Source of the DNA: Lagopus muta
Lineage: Eukaryota > Chordata > Aves > Galliformes > Phasianidae
DNA length: 64,000 bases
Reading direction: 5' to 3'
NCBI RefSeq assembly: GCF_023343835.1
Contig: NC_064437.1
Coordinates: 56,246,972 to 56,310,971, forward strand
This document shows, in pieces, positions 1 through 39,380 of this stretch (position 1 is its first letter; each line of letters opens with the position of its first letter). The position numbers and the translations under genes were made by a program. Below the pieces are notes generated by a model that was not told where the DNA came from, searched no databases, and saw only the letters and a program-made list of their open reading frames with translations.

Positions 1-1060
1 AGAAGGTGCCGTAGACAAGAAGCAGGTCAAATGTGGGCCAAGTCAATTGAGATTAATGTGCGTATTTATGTAGGTAAAACTTTGATTGCAGTGGAAACTC
101 GTTGGATTTTCTAGTCAAGTATTTTTTAATTATTTTGAAGCCAGCTGAAGACAGTATTAGAAATGTGAGTAAAAGCAGAAGAAGTGTTCCTGCACCACCA
201 TAAATCCTAGGGATTTCCCAGAGAAGGATAATTAAAGCAAGATGCTTTGAATCGGCTAATTAAGTATAGCTGTCGTTTGAACTTTCCTAAAGGAGGTCCT
301 GGCTGCCCTCTCCACCTCCATGTGTCCTTCTGCTCCGTACTTTCCCTTGCCGTCCTCTCCCAAATTATCTTTAACCTTGTTCTGTTTCGGTATCCATTTC
401 ATGGACAGATGTGTTGGCACAGCTGGGGATGGCATTTGGAGAGCTGAAATAGGAGTTAGAAGGGTGAGATCACCTCAAGCCAGACAAGAAAGCATGAAAA
501 ATTGTATCATAAGGTGTGCTTATCAAGTTAAGTCCTCTACAGATGAGATTTTTGTATGTATTTGACAATCTCTATTAAATGCTTTGTGTTTGTTAACTTC
601 TGGTTATATTTTAACACGGATTAACATTTAATTGTGGTTGCAAATGGACCAAGAAGGGGAAAATTTGTACCATAAGTTGAGGCAAAACTCCAGTAATGAA
701 GAGAAAAGCGAGATCCTTTGGAGACTGAATGGAGTGAGAAAAGACAATGCCTGCGTGCTTTGGGAATGGCATACTACAGGTTTTGTTTCTTTGTTTGTTT
801 TTCCCCCATGCTGTCCAATGAATAATATAAGCTGTTAAACTCATACTGACTGTGCCTTCTCTCTTCAGTCTGTAGGTCTCTTGTGGAGCATTTCCTAGGG
901 TAAATCTCTGCCTCTATTCTAGGGAAATGCCTACGTATTTTTCCATGCTTCTCTTAGTGACAGTGTGCCTGCTGCAAAGTCCAGCCTGGGGCTGGCTGCC
1001 ATCACTTGTTCCATACTTTCATTGATCTCTAAAATTACTATTTTTCAATACCATGTGTAT

Positions 1061-1108
1061 ATTTATATATATATATCTATCTATATGTAGTCACACACAC
1101 ATACATAT
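1061..1108. repeat. TA/TC/CA compound microsatellite
   Basis: An interrupted run of TA dinucleotides, then TATC units, then a short CA run. It is a simple sequence repeat with no coding content. Confidence 0.8.
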
Positions 1109-4100
1109 GATCATTCCCCCATGCCCATTCTTCATACATGAAGTAAATATATGCCACTGTGTTATCTAAAATATTCTTAATTTTTTACTGTATCATAAAT
1201 CAGCTCTTTTTTAAGTGCTGTTGTTTTCTGTTTAATGTGGAAATATATGTACAGATCAGCAAAATGTCTAACTTCTTTTCTTTGGAGAAGTTAGCCAATT
1301 TACTTTACAATTGCGATGGGATCAGTCTGTTTATATGGCTTCCCTATTTCCCTTGTTTCTCCCTATTTAAAAGTTATAGTGGAGTGATTCAGAGATCCTG
1401 AGATGAACTGGGAGAATCACGTAGGGTGTGGTGCACAACATAAATAAAGATACGATTTGTCTTGAAGACTTTATGATTGAAGGGCTGACAGTTTCATCGT
1501 GTCTCCAATTACAAATGTCCCTGCTGAGATCAGCTGTTGGCTGGGTTTCCCCTTCCTCGCTGTAGGGTCGGTGCGTGGTCGTCAGGTCCTTGCTGAGCTG
1601 CCGTTCAGGTATCGGTGATGGGAAAGGTCAGGGCTTGGAGTGAAGAGGATGAACTCCAGAGGTTTGGGCTATAATAAGGTTTGGCTGCATGCTGCCATCC
1701 CTGAGACCATTTGTGAAATCCAGCAGTTGCCTCGTGTCGATCATTGGGGTTGCCCATCATCACAGCCTCTGACCCCTCATCCAAACCCTGGAGGCAGCTG
1801 CTTTGGCCATGGCATTTCTCAGAATAATCAAACTGTCATAAATCAAGAAGGCTTTTGATGTGCCCTGGGATCTGTAAGATTTTTCTCTGTGATCTAATGT
1901 CACATGTTGTACCAGTGAATGAGGGCTCGTGCAGACTGCAAAGCAGCCTTCATTGCTCCGAATGGTGCTTTCCAGGATGGTGTCAATCAGTGGGATTAAA
2001 AAACAAATATTTCCATTACTAACTTCTTTTTTTTTTATCTGTACGACTATGTCAGCATAAAGAGTGATGAATTCCATTTTATTCCTGCATTGCTACCATT
2101 CAGAGGGAAGCTGCAGTGAAGAGTTACCAGAGAGGGAGGAGAATAGTGCTGCAAAATGTGAAAGGTTTTGACTGCGGTCAGCTTTCCCAACTAAATGTGT
2201 TTGTTTTTTCTCACAGATAAGTTTTTAGTTTGTATTGCAGATGAAATTAGGTTTCATCTTTTCCAAAGGATTTAAGGAGATTGTTCAGCCCTTGCTCGTG
2301 TGTGTGTGTGGGTTATGTGTTTGCGTACTTTCACAGCTTAATACGGATAAGTGCTACCAGAACATAATCTTTTAATTTAGCTCTCTGTTGTCTACTGACT
2401 CGTGAAATATTTTTAGGTAACTTAGCCACAAGTGATTATGTAGATAAGCAGAGATAAGTCTTTTAGAGGGAGGGGAAAAAAAAAAAGCTTCTTATTGTGT
2501 TTCAATGTGTTGGAAAATAGTACTTAGTTTTTTCATTACTGAAGTCCCACATATCTTTGAAACAATATAAATTTTAAAATACAGCCTTTTTTTCTCTTCT
2601 CCACCTGTGATATACTGTGTTCTTTGATGATGATTGTTTCTAAACCTCCTTCAGTTTGCAGCATGAACATGAGCCAGGTCCAAAGAACCAAAAATTGAAG
2701 CTGCTTTGGTGCTGCAGTGTTTGTGTTGCCAAGGTTTCATCAGAATCCTTAAAACCAAAAAAAGAAAAGCAGTTCTTCTTACTGAAAGCAGATGCTGATG
2801 TCTTATCTGCATTTCTGGTTTCAGAATAAAATGGAAATACTCCTTTGGGGTTATAGCTCCCTGTCATTATTCTGAGGGATTTTGTCCCATGACTTAAGTA
2901 AGGTCAAACACAGGTAATCTGGTTTTTGCACTGTAAGTTGACTTGCATCCCTTGCTGATACCAATACTCTAAGGCGCTAGGCAGCGTTGGGAGTGGATAA
3001 AAACCTTAATACCCAATTACTAAGTACTGAGATCACCAACAGATTCTTTGTAGCATGTACATATTTGCTAATAATATTTATGTCTTTTGTTCCAAGCATC
3101 CAAACGGGTTTGACGTGGGTGGGTAAATGCTGTCACCCATAGAAAAACAGAGTCAATGACAACCGAAAGGCTGCCAGGGTTCGCCCTTGTCCTTGGCCAT
3201 GCTTAGGGGTGCACAAAGGGCTGGAGCCCTGTGTTGTGTGGGGCTGCACCTCTGCGTGGGCCCACCTTGCCCACACACTGATGTGATATGCATGTTCATG
3301 CGCTTTCATCAACCAGAACTGTGCTTTAGAGGTGACGGTAGTAGCTGTGTTCTTAATATACTTTTAGAAGTGGTTAAACGTGGATTAGCAGTTCATTCTT
3401 CATAATATATGAGCTCCTAGGTGAGACTGGGAAAGGACTGGTTCTTTTGTCTTTGTCTGGAAACCAGTGCTACTGCTGCTCTATCAGGTGATCTCTGCAG
3501 ATCCTTCTCCTCTGCAGAAGCTCTCGTTGCTGCAAGGGAATGAATGCAGCTTCAGAAAGTGTGCAGCTCAGTGAGCTGAAGCTCTGCAGCAGTTCTACTG
3601 CTGTGGTCATTCCTGGTGGTGGATAGGAGGGTGCTTCTTGCGAAGGTTCAATTTATCTTCCATCAAAGAACAGAAAAATGTAGAAGTGAGAGAAAAAAAT
3701 TGAAAAATCAATTTCAGATCCATCACTGCCATTCAGTGGGGCTGTGAGAGCAGCTGTTCACACTTGCCGTGGGAGCAGCTCTCCCTGGCAGCTCTGCTGG
3801 GCTCCATCTCATAGTTGCAGGAGGCTGCTGCTCCTATGCCATGGCATAGAAACAAGTGAGGTGTTGAGGTGCTTTGGGCACATCCCTTACCAAAGTGTGG
3901 GATTTTAATGTAATGCTATTCAAGTCCAGTCTTACTGTGTTTGTTCTTGAATTTCGTAGTATTGCATGTGGAAGAAAAACAGAGGAAGAGTGGGTGTGAG
4001 GTAGCACTGGCATGCTTTTCAAGTCAAGTAAGCTAACTAATTACAGCTTTACAAATGGTTTAATTTATTAGCTGGTCTGGAGCATTTACTCAGTTTAAGG

Positions 4101-4333
4101 AGATGATTTTCTGAATTGCCTCAGAAAAGGTTGGCATGCAGTGGTTCCACACCGTTTTGCAGGGCGGTCACCCTGTGTTCCCAGGCTGAGGTGGCAGCCC
4201 CAGCTGGAGTTCGATGTCAATTGAAAATATATGCATGCATTTATATTTGTAAGTCAACTTTGCATGTAAGCAAAACGTAACTCACCTTTAAATTAGAACT
4301 GTCTGTTAAATTGCAGTGTGTCAGGTACTTATT

Positions 4334-4410
4334 CACAGAATCTCAGAGGTTAGAAGAGAACTCAAGAGATTGAGTCCACCCCCCCTGCTAAGGCAGGTAC
4401 CCTACAATAC
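4334..4410 (-). mobile_element. CR1 LINE 3'-end fragment (about 77 bp)
   Basis: Read on the minus strand, this matches the end of the CR1 copy at 18675-19668: the stretch reading roughly 'gggaacctgctttggcagg ... ggttggactcgatgg ... ctgtga'. It is a short, 5'-truncated, diverged insertion in presumed ADD3 intron 1. Confidence 0.75.
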
Positions 4411-5196
4411 ATTGCAACTAAAAATAAGCAAATAAATAAAAGGAGGAAATGCAAATACAAAGAGGAAGGTGTGCTTTGAAAGGAAGAATTACAGGGACAG
4501 GGAAACAACAAACCGGTGTCATATCTGTGGATGACTGACCTCATTCTCTTAAAGTGAAGGTTTAGGGACACTTTTTTTAATTTATATTTTTTGGGTGAAG
4601 TGTGAGTTGAGCTGTTTGACTATTCATGTTGACTTTAATACTACATAGTGTAATTATGTAAAAATAATGCTTTAGATTTAATGCAGAAATACAGAACCCA
4701 GGTTCAGATACACCCATGTTTTTAGTTAGAAGGAGCTTATGCGTGCCAGCACAAGGTCTCCTTAAAGTCATGTCTGGCAGCAGACGATGGATATTTCATT
4801 AGCTTCCTCTCTTTAAAAGCAGAAGGGCTTAAATTAAATATGTGATGCTGGGTTTGAACATTCAGTCTGCAGCCAGGGTGTGTGGTGCGACCATCACTGT
4901 GCCCACACCATGCTGGCAGTGGCAGCCAAGGCAGCACAGTGTGCAAGAGGAATGCTTCCTACCCGTCTCACTGCAGCCTTACACACACTGGCTAGCACAA
5001 ATGGGAGGAGGTGGCAGAGACAGAAGGACTGGATGGCAGCATGGCTGGAAAGGCAGGAGGTATGTCTGCTCTTTTGTTTTTTTTTTAATGCAAATCCTGC
5101 CTTGTGTCGATTTAAGGGTATAATTTGACAGTTTGACTTCCTTGAGTGCTAGTGTACTGATATTACTGAAATCTAGCTGCATAATGCTAACTGCCT

Positions 5197-5438
5197 AAGG
5201 GGAATGGCTTCAAACTAAAAGAGGGAAATTCAAGTTTGATGTTAGGAAAAAATTATTTACTCAGGGGGATGTGAGGCCCTGATACAGGCTGCCCAGAGAT
5301 GTCACAGTGTCCCATCCCTGGATGTGCTCAAGAACTGGTTGGATGGGCTCTGATCTGGTGGGTGGCACCCTGCCCAGGGCATGGGTCAGAGCACGATGAT
5401 CCTTAAGGTCCCTCCCAACCCAAGCCATTCTATGATTA
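5197..5438 (+). mobile_element. CR1 LINE 3'-end fragment (about 240 bp)
   Basis: Sense-oriented CR1 tail. It has the usual landmarks in order: ggaatggcttcaaac, a diverged aggaaaaaatt, caggctgcccagagatg, ggttggatgggctctgatc, aaggtccctcccaaccc and the terminal ccattctatgatta. It is 5'-truncated, as most CR1 copies are, and has no coding potential. Confidence 0.93.
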
Positions 5439-8400
5439 CCTAGTATTTTTGGTGCCACCAATTACCTTTAGAGAATGCTCATGTATAAATGTACAGCTTA
5501 TTCTTCTTACCAGTGCATAAAGTGAGACTGATAAATGAAATCTAAGCTTCATACAACATAAGGGGCAGTGCAATCTGCCAGCTCATTGTCAGATGTTCTG
5601 ATCAGTAAGTTTGCTTTTTTTTTTTTATAAATAAAAAAAAAGAGGGAGAAGGAAATAAATGGCTTTGAGGTGTTATTCAAGTATTTTCTTGTCCTAGAAC
5701 AGATGTGATTACTCAATAATATATTGTTGCTAAAATTTATAGGAGAGAGGATTGCAAGACGACTTCCTAATGTCACATGGTGGTGATGGTGGCCTTCATC
5801 TCAGTCCACATTCCCCCACTTATTTTTTTTGTTCCTCTTAACCATTCCTTTGTATTCCTTAAGCATGTTTCCTTCTGCCAGCTTGCATTGCTGACCGTGC
5901 TGGTTCAAGCCAAGTCTTTGATTCAGACTGGAACCTGCCTGATTCACAAAGAGGCTGGAACTGAGATCAAGAGACACCCAGCTCACTTCCAACAAGTCTC
6001 CTGGCAGACAAGATACTGGAGAGGGGAAGAAAGAGCAGACTGTTCCTTAAAAACAAGCAGACGAGAAATAGCAAGAGCAGAATAAAACAATGTGCTCCTT
6101 AAAGGAGATGTGGTCTCATCTAACCCGAGTGCTCAGACCTGAAATGAGACCTAGCAGTTAGTTATGGGGTGCGTGTGCTGTTGGTTTGCAGTGCTGGAAA
6201 CTCTACCAGGTGGATTGCACTGCACAGAGAAAAGGGGGATGGCTGAATGCAGCCATAAAAAGTCAGGCTAAAAGGTAGGTTAATGATTCGTTGCTAGGCA
6301 GTCTAATGATTTACTCACTTTTCTGTTGCTGTCTTTCTGTTGTGGTAATATTTGTTCTTTTATGTGTTCTGTACGTTATGAAGAATATATTAAGTCAGTG
6401 CTTTCTGGGATGTTCTTTGGCAAGAAATTTTCCTTGCGTTTGGTCTCTTGCTCTGTTTTTTTTTTTTCTTTTAGTGCTCCATGTTTCTCTGACCTCATTA
6501 TTATTTTTGAGCTGCTTCTGTGATTTGACATTGAAAAAAGTTATTCCAACAAAAGCAGCACAGCATGTTACTCAGACTTTACAAAGTGTCAGATGGGCAC
6601 GATCAGGACTTAATCTTGCAGCCTACGAGGCACAGATCCAAGTTATTTCAATTAATTGGCAGCTTTTGTTAAATAAAACTTCTAAGTAGAGAGATGCGTA
6701 TCCTCCTGACAAAGGTGCAGTGCTCTACTTTCTGCAGCCCAGTCACAGGTCGAAAATGCAGAAGCTGGGGCTGCTATATAAGGTTTATGAGGTATGTATG
6801 AGCTATATGAGGGTATCAAAGGATGCAACCATTTTTCTTTGAATACGTTGTCAGTCCTGTGCTGAGAAGGAGATACAGATCCTTAGATCCCCAGAAGCAG
6901 AGCATGTTTTAACAAATGACCTTCTTTGGGGGGAGGAAAAAAAATCAGTGCAAGATACAAATAAATAATAAAAGAATGGCTGATTTGTTTGAAAGTTTTC
7001 CAGCCAAACAGTAGGGGTTATGCAAGAGTCAGCCTGGACCCAACAGAGAAGGCATTGAACCAGGTCTAATAGGAACAACTGGACCCAATACCCATATTAT
7101 GTTCAGTAATGGAGTTTTTTTGTAGTACAAGGACTTTAATGTTGAAATCTTAACATCCAGTCTGGAGGGAAAAAGGAAAAAAATGAAGTCCAGCACAATT
7201 AGAAAATCTCTTTTGTGGATTTTAAGTATTGCCAGCCACATTTGTGTCTTTTCACAGATGAATGGGCTTTTCTGTCACTGTAAGGCTGCATTGTAAAGTA
7301 ACGGACTTGAACTAATTGTGTCCTGTAAACCTATTTAGAATAATCATAATAATAATAAAAGTTCTTTGAAGCTCAGACATGCGTGTAAGTTGTTCCTGCC
7401 ATCCAAATGGGTTGGTAGTTGGGCAGCCCTTTACCACTCAGAGTTAACAGGAGTCAGGAGCATTTTAGGAAAAGCAGCTGGATAACACATCTCCTGGGAA
7501 GAGTATCTATGGAGGAGTTGCAGATGGTTGCCAGTTCAAGTGAGGTGCTTGTCTTCTGCATTTCTGGTTATTTTGGTTACCAGGAGGTGCTGGAAGGTCT
7601 GTTCCGACCCAGTGAGACAGTTATCTCCATGAGGATGGAGAACAGGTCTGATCTTCAGCTCTTAGTACCTTGTGGCATTTGGAGACATCATGAGAACCTA
7701 CATTCTTAAACCCCAGCATTTTTCTGGGGGAAAAGCCGTAATTCATTGTTGTTGAGCTGTGATGGCGTCTCTGAATGCTCTCCCAAGAGTTTTATCCTTC
7801 TGCATCAGTGCTCTTAGCTGCAAAAGACAATGGTTCATTCTTCAGCAAACCTTAGCTCGTTTTGTACCTCCACTTATAGCACGTTGCCCTAAGCAGAGAA
7901 CAAATGAGAAGGCGTTAAATAGTCTGTGATAGGAAGAAATCATTCACTGAAAGAGGTTATTTTTCCCAAACCCAGCTTTGCCTTCTCCCCAGCACCCCCT
8001 AATCAGTCTTGCTGGCAGGCCCTGATGATCAGCCAGGAAGTGAATGAGCTCAGGCTGCAGGAGAACAGCAAACCCAAGAACATATCCGTATCAAAGCCAT
8101 CCCAGTTCATTCCCAGGGCTCGTCACAAGCAGCAGGGCTTGTGCTGCTGGAGCTGCTTTAATGGGATTCTCCCAAATGTTTTTATCTTGAAGTAGTGGGA
8201 GGTTTTAGCTGACCCACTTCAGATGCCACGTCAGTTTGTTGCTCACACAATATCCCAAAGAGCAGCCGCAGTGACCCGAAGGAGGGATGCTTTGAGCCAC
8301 TAACAGGAAGGTATCAGTTGAACCACATCACTTAACGCTGCTCGACAGGCAGTGTTCCTTCCCATTTGGATGTTTTGTAAATTGCTTATATGCTAAATGC

Positions 8401-9125
8401 TTTTGCATGCAAATATTCTTATATTAAATACATTATTGAATGTAGGTATTTGCATGTTAAAACGTATTTTCATAATATGCTATCTCTTCCTACAAATCTT
8501 GCTTCTCTTTGTTCTTCAGACCTGAGAAAACCTTCCTCTCAGTACCTGTTGAGAAATGGGGTTTCTGAGCCTGATTCTTTGTGTGAAAATGTGAATGTCT
8601 GAATGTGTGAATGTCTGATTTTCTGCTTTTGATCCACTTTGTGTTTGCTTATCAGTCGGTTGTTTTTTGGTTTTCTTGTTTTTTTTTTTCTAAGGCATTT
8701 TAGACTTATTTTTCTACTAAGATGTGAAAACTGTTTTGTTTTAGTTTTTTTTTTTTGTTACTAATGTAATGAACATTGGTGAGAACCCTTGCTTACAAGT
8801 GCACACATTTCTCTAAGCTGAAGCTATGGGATGCTTTGGAAATGCTGTCATTGAGGAATGCCTTTGCTGGAGTTGGGAGAAAAGCTCTGAGCGGATGTTG
8901 AGAACAGGCCCTGCCTTCTGGATGTGCTGTGTTGAAGCTAAAAGTGTCAATGAGGAGAGCTGTAGTGAAGAAAAAAAAAAAACAAAAAAAACTTGGGCAG
9001 TGGTGAATGTGGAGTAAAATAGATTTTGTCCCAAAATATCTAATGCACATTTTGGATTCATCATTTTAAATGTTCTGCTTTTGTTTTGTTTTGCAGGTGA
9101 GGACTCCCATCCACAGAGCTGAAGC

Positions 9126-34501
<25,376 letters not shown>

Positions 34502-35966
34502 GTGCAGCTCTGTTGGGAGGAGGTGGTGCACATTTTAAACGTTTAAGTTGACCATTAACAGAGTAGTGTTAGGGGTGTGCAGTAACTGGACTTTTAACCG
34601 AAACAAAGAGGAACTGGAAAAGGTTTTGCTTTAAACAAAACAGAAACAAACAAACAAACAAAAAAGACTTTCATATTAAGTGAAAATTAATTCATCTCTC
34701 ACTTACCTGAGTCCAAAATCGCTATGAGGGTTTGAAACATTCATTAGTTTCACGTTGAACTACACTGGCAGGTGCTCAGATACCGTCATAGCGAGATGAA
34801 ATACCATCTCAGTATGCAGCAACAAGTTCTGCCTGAGGTATTTTGCAGACCTTGACATTTTCAGTACAGTAAAGTCTTTATTAAAGTTATTGTTGGGTGA
34901 ACGTATAACTTTCTTTTTAAAAAAACAAAACCAAACAACTGCTGTCTGAATTGGTAACCAGATCATACCTTTTTGTATTGTGATTTTTGACCATCTGCTT
35001 TATGTTTCTGTACCCCTGTTTGGGCGGGTGCGTATTAACAGCACACCTTTAAATCTTTTTTAAGATTAGATCATATAGAAATACTATACACTGGCACATA
35101 ATATTAGGGGGAGAACTGTGTAAGAGGAAAGTTTATTTGGAATTACTCAAAATGTCAAAGAGCTCCATTCATTGACAACTTCTTTGCCAAATATTTCGTT
35201 TTAGTGAAATATAATTTTTGAAGACTTCTTTTTTATTCTGTCTGTCGGGGGGAGGGGGAGACCCTTATTTTTCAAGAAGGGGGATTTTATACACGTAACA
35301 TTGATAATTTAGTTTAACTGCAAAACAAAAAGAAGATTTTATATGTTCAAATGTTTGTATACCATTCAGTATAAAAATATTATAGGCATGTGAACCAGGC
35401 ATTAAATAGTAGAGTGTATTTAAGAACGCTTGGTTTAGAGTATACTTAAATATAATTCAGGAATCCAGGGACTTAGAAATTAGAAGACAAAAATGTATAA
35501 CGTTGAACTGGATTCAAGTTTAAAATTTACTGTGTTGGGTTTTTTCCTCATGGTATTGCTAATGAATGAAGAAAAATAATCTCTTAACGTAACCAAATGA
35601 AGGAAACAAAGCTGTTAAAAGGGAAGTGAAACAGTGAGAAAATAGGAGGAGACAGAGAAAGTAAAAGTTTGGTGATTATTTTTTTTAAATATATGATATG
35701 GATTGTGGGATATTTTTATTAAATCAGCAAAGTGACATTTCCACATTAGAAGTTTAAAATAATTTGTGTGGATTCATGCAGAGCGCAACACTTGTTGTTT
35801 TTTTCCTCACCTTTGTTTGAATTGTAAAAGGGTCTCATGAATGTGTGTTGTCCTTTGGGTGAACCCAGAACAAACCAGAGCCTCGTGCCATGGGTAGGGG
35901 GCGGTACGGTGGTGCTGCCACTTGCTCATTTTTACTGATATTGTCGTTTTATTACTTTTACTGTAT

Positions 35967-35974
35967 TGTAAATA
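35967..35974 (+). promoter_or_regulatory. ADD3: Candidate Pumilio response element in ADD3 3' UTR
   Basis: TGTAAATA matches the UGUANAUA consensus for PUM1/PUM2 on the sense strand of the transcript. A single 8-mer could occur by chance in AT-rich sequence. Confidence 0.4.
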
Positions 35975-36588
35975 CAAACTAAACATAGAAATTAACATAG
36001 GTTCTTCTTCGCTGTGTCAAATCGTCTGTAAATCAGTCATCGCAATAGGAAGTGCATTTTTCAGATCCGTGTGATTCCCAAATTACCAGTTGAAATATTA
36101 TACAATATATAATTGTTAAATATGGCTGGAGAGTGGTTTGGCATGCACAAATGTTGATATAGCATGTTTGGGGGCTGGTTAGCTTTGACTGTGTAAGTGT
36201 GATAATGCAGTGTTGGAATGGATCCTGGAAACAATTTTCTAGCTATCACTAAATACTGGAATCAGTGTTTTTAATCATAGTAGAAACTTTCAGTTGCTTA
36301 CTTTGTTTTTTATGTTCTACATTATTTGTGTTGTATTACAACATATGTAGAGACAGTAACCTGTGAACTACGCTTTTCATAACTTTTTTAAAAATATATC
36401 TAAATGAATGCAATGTGCATAAATATTTTTTAAAATGCAACCGTGAACTATTTGCACCTTTTGCTAATGCCTCTATTTACTTGCTTTGGCATAAAGAATG
36501 AGCCAGCCAACTCTTGTGTCCTGTGGAAAATATATAAATGTTATCTGAAATTGCTCATAGATGTAATGCTAATTAATGTTAAATCACA

Positions 36589-36594
36589 AATAAA
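36589..36594 (+). terminator. ADD3: ADD3 poly(A) signal AATAAA
   Basis: A canonical AATAAA, followed about 20 nt later by a GT-rich stretch (tgtgttttgtg). Cleavage is inferred near 36605-36612. It is the strongest signal in the 3' region. Confidence 0.88.
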
Positions 36595-39380
36595 CAGTAT
36601 TTTAAATAGATGTGTTTTGTGAAGCAGCCGTTTGTTTATACAGTGCTGTTGCATCTCTTGCTTGTAGAAAGATGCTTTGGTTACGTACATTACTGCTACA
36701 GAATTTATTCTGAAGATGAGTTTTCTGGGGTTTATTCTGAAAGCTATGGAGGAAAATTGGCTGGTCTTACTGGAGAGCTGTTGTTTTCTATCTTAGATCC
36801 TGGAGATGAAGGAGAATGGGCTTGTGATAAACAACGTGGCATTGTCAGGCAAGAGTCTGAACCCCAGGCGTGCTGCCGCTTCTCCTCATGCTTTGTCTGG
36901 CTGCTTCCTAAGCATGAGCTTAAGCTTGACAGCCTCAGAAGCGGGGCTCAGGTGGTTTCGGTGATGTGTCAGGGAAATACCTTGTGGAAATTACTGTTTC
37001 CTTCATGTTAGTAAGGGAAATGAAATGCTTTGTAGGATCTTTTCTTTCAATGCTATTCAGAGGCTCTTGTGTCAAGCCTGCTAGCATATGGTGCACCTCG
37101 GTGCCTCTGAGGCAGCAGAATTTGAAGTGTTAAGCATTTACATTTATACAAACAACGTGAAACATCTTTAAGAACCTCAACAAATTCTTGTTTTCATTGT
37201 CTGTCCACAAATCAGCTTTTTGTTTGCTTGCAAGAAAGCCAAACTCCAGTCCTCTGCGTCTGGTGACAGTTGCGTGAACTCAGTCTTCCCATGGGGGAGG
37301 ATAATTCTGATTCAGCATTTTAGGTAAATCTGAAGAGTCAAGTAACTTTTTTTTACTACTGTTTGTCTCTAGGAGTAACTACAGTGCTGCATTTACACGG
37401 AGATGGATGCAGTTCCAACACAGAGCAGCTTACACTGCGGGGCTTAGCATGTCTGAAATCTTCTCTGAGCTTTCATCGTTCCCAAGAGTCTATAAACCAC
37501 ACTTAGAAATTACAAAACATTATTTACTTCAGAGCTGTCTCTAGATGCTGCAAGAAGACAGGATAAGTTGTGGTTAAGGCCATTCTGACCATTATTTTCC
37601 TGCCTCGCTAGTTGGGTTACTGCACAGCATTGAGCACGCAGCATGAGTTGCTGCTTTCTCTCAGTGCTCAGTTTGCAAAAGTTGAATTTGCCACTGTTTT
37701 GGCCATCGCAGGCTTCTAAAACACTGTGTACCGCTCGGTAGAAAACAGGTCATCCTGGAAATATGAGAACTCCTTAGCAACAGTGGTTCTCAGCATACGT
37801 AGCCTCCTGCCTCACAGAGCAGCCAAATTTGCACAGCAGAAGTGAAAAGCACTTCGCTAATATAACAGTCGCAGAGTCAATTGCCAAAATTTCTAATCTC
37901 TGTTGCAAAGCCAGCAGCAGTTGGGAGACTGCAAGAATATAAGGCAGAAACTTGGATTTTCCTGCAGCCTTGTTCTGCAGCAATGTTTGAGTGCACTACC
38001 TTTGAATATTGCAGGGTTCTCCAAGTCCCTCTGCAGTTAATCACTCCTCCTCTTGTCTTTCTGCATCTGCAGGAGCGATGTGTATTGAAGGGTTGAGTGC
38101 CGAAGTCAAACACAGCCTTCGAAAACCGGACGTTCAAATGGCCATTAGGTGGCATCAGATGGTCGCGTTTGCTGCACCCATTGCCTGCAGTTGGAAAGCT
38201 GTTAACAAAAGAGCTTTCAAAGAAAGTATTTTGGTGGGGATTTGGTGGGCATTATTCCAGTTCCAGCGCAGCAAGATGAAAGCTGACATCTGTCTGCTGG
38301 TCTGGTTGTTTCTGATTGATTCATTTCAAAATCCAGAAATGGAAGGAGATGTAACTTGGAGGCAGGGCTTCTCCTCTTAGCTCAATGGTTTTTGGAGCTA
38401 AAAATGTGCACATATTTGCACGTGCAAGCTTGCTGCACAGAAGAATATCCTGCTGCCCAATGCTTTCTCTCTAGCAACCTCACCCATGGGCTGGGGGCTC
38501 TGAGTGTTCCAGGATGGCTGGAGTGGAAGCAGTAAGGCACCATGGAAACAGGGGCACGTGGCTGGGAGCATGCAGCTTTGGGTGCGTTGGTGCTGGGGCA
38601 GAGCTTTGCTGATGCCCTTCATCTCGGGGTTTAGCCATGGCCATGTGCACAGAAAACAAGTTGCAGGCTGTCAGAGGCTGAGAGCAAGGTGTTGACTCTG
38701 CATTCTCTCCAAGTGTCTTCCTTACATCTCTGTGGGAAACGGGGTCCTGGGTAAGTCAGACTTCTGTGCTGGTTCGTTACAGTTATGCTTCTGTGTTGGC
38801 CAGCCTTGGGAAGGGAAAGGCTGTTAATGTTGTTGCTGCTGTGCAGGGAAAACCAGACAAGGGTAGGGTATGTAGATAGACAGTGGTCAAAGAGGCAGAT
38901 GCCCTGTGTTGTCTCCAGGAGAGAAGAAAATGTGTTTGACTTTTAAAATAGTGTGTTGTCAGATGTTTTGTACTTGAGGTTTGCCTGTAAATGAAGTCAC
39001 GTAAACCAGAAATGGTGGCTGCAAGGAGTTTTTTCTACATGTGTTTAGCAGAACTTCCTTTCCAGTCTGTCTGGCCTGGTTTCTCCAGCTTCTCCTTCCT
39101 GTTCCTGATCAGTGTTTGCACAGGGTCAGCTCAGGGAGAGAAAACCAATGGCTCAAACTCACATGAAGCAGATGAAGATTTTTTTTCTCCATGGTTCAGT
39201 GTGATATTTGTGCATCCATGTTGAGCAGACATGACCCTGTGATGCACGTGACTGCGGGGACCCTCTTGGACCCCCTCATCAGGCACATCACTAAGACATC
39301 TCCTCCATTACCTAAAATCAGGTGCTTGAGTTGACATGCTTCACCCTTGCTTGCATCCTGGGCACCCTCAGCAATGATTC

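Larger units (their letters stand above)
1..9096. other. ADD3: Presumed ADD3 intron 1, AT-rich non-coding DNA
   Basis: No coding exon, CpG island or RNA gene is recognisable here. The region is AT-rich with short homopolymers, a TA/CA microsatellite near 1.1 kb and two CR1 fragments (about 4.3 and 5.2 kb). It ends in a good splice acceptor (pyrimidine tract and cag at 9094-9096) just before the first ADD3 coding exon. Because that exon begins with 29 nt of 5' UTR after an acceptor, at least one noncoding exon must lie upstream. No promoter-like sequence is visible, so I infer that it is outside the window. All small ORFs here look like chance. Confidence 0.7.
34502..36612 (+). other. ADD3: ADD3 3' UTR
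   Basis: About 2.1 kb of AT-rich sequence between the stop codon and the inferred cleavage site just after AATAAA at 36589. It holds scattered ATTAAA hexamers (for example near 34878, 35400 and 35718) that could serve as weaker poly(A) signals, and one perfect Pumilio element. No CR1 copy or other coding sequence is seen. Confidence 0.88.

Noticed and set aside
9097..9102. gtgagg at the start of the first coding exon as a splice donor
   Set aside because: It follows directly after the acceptor and would make a zero-length exon. The downstream ATG and reading frame require it to be exonic.
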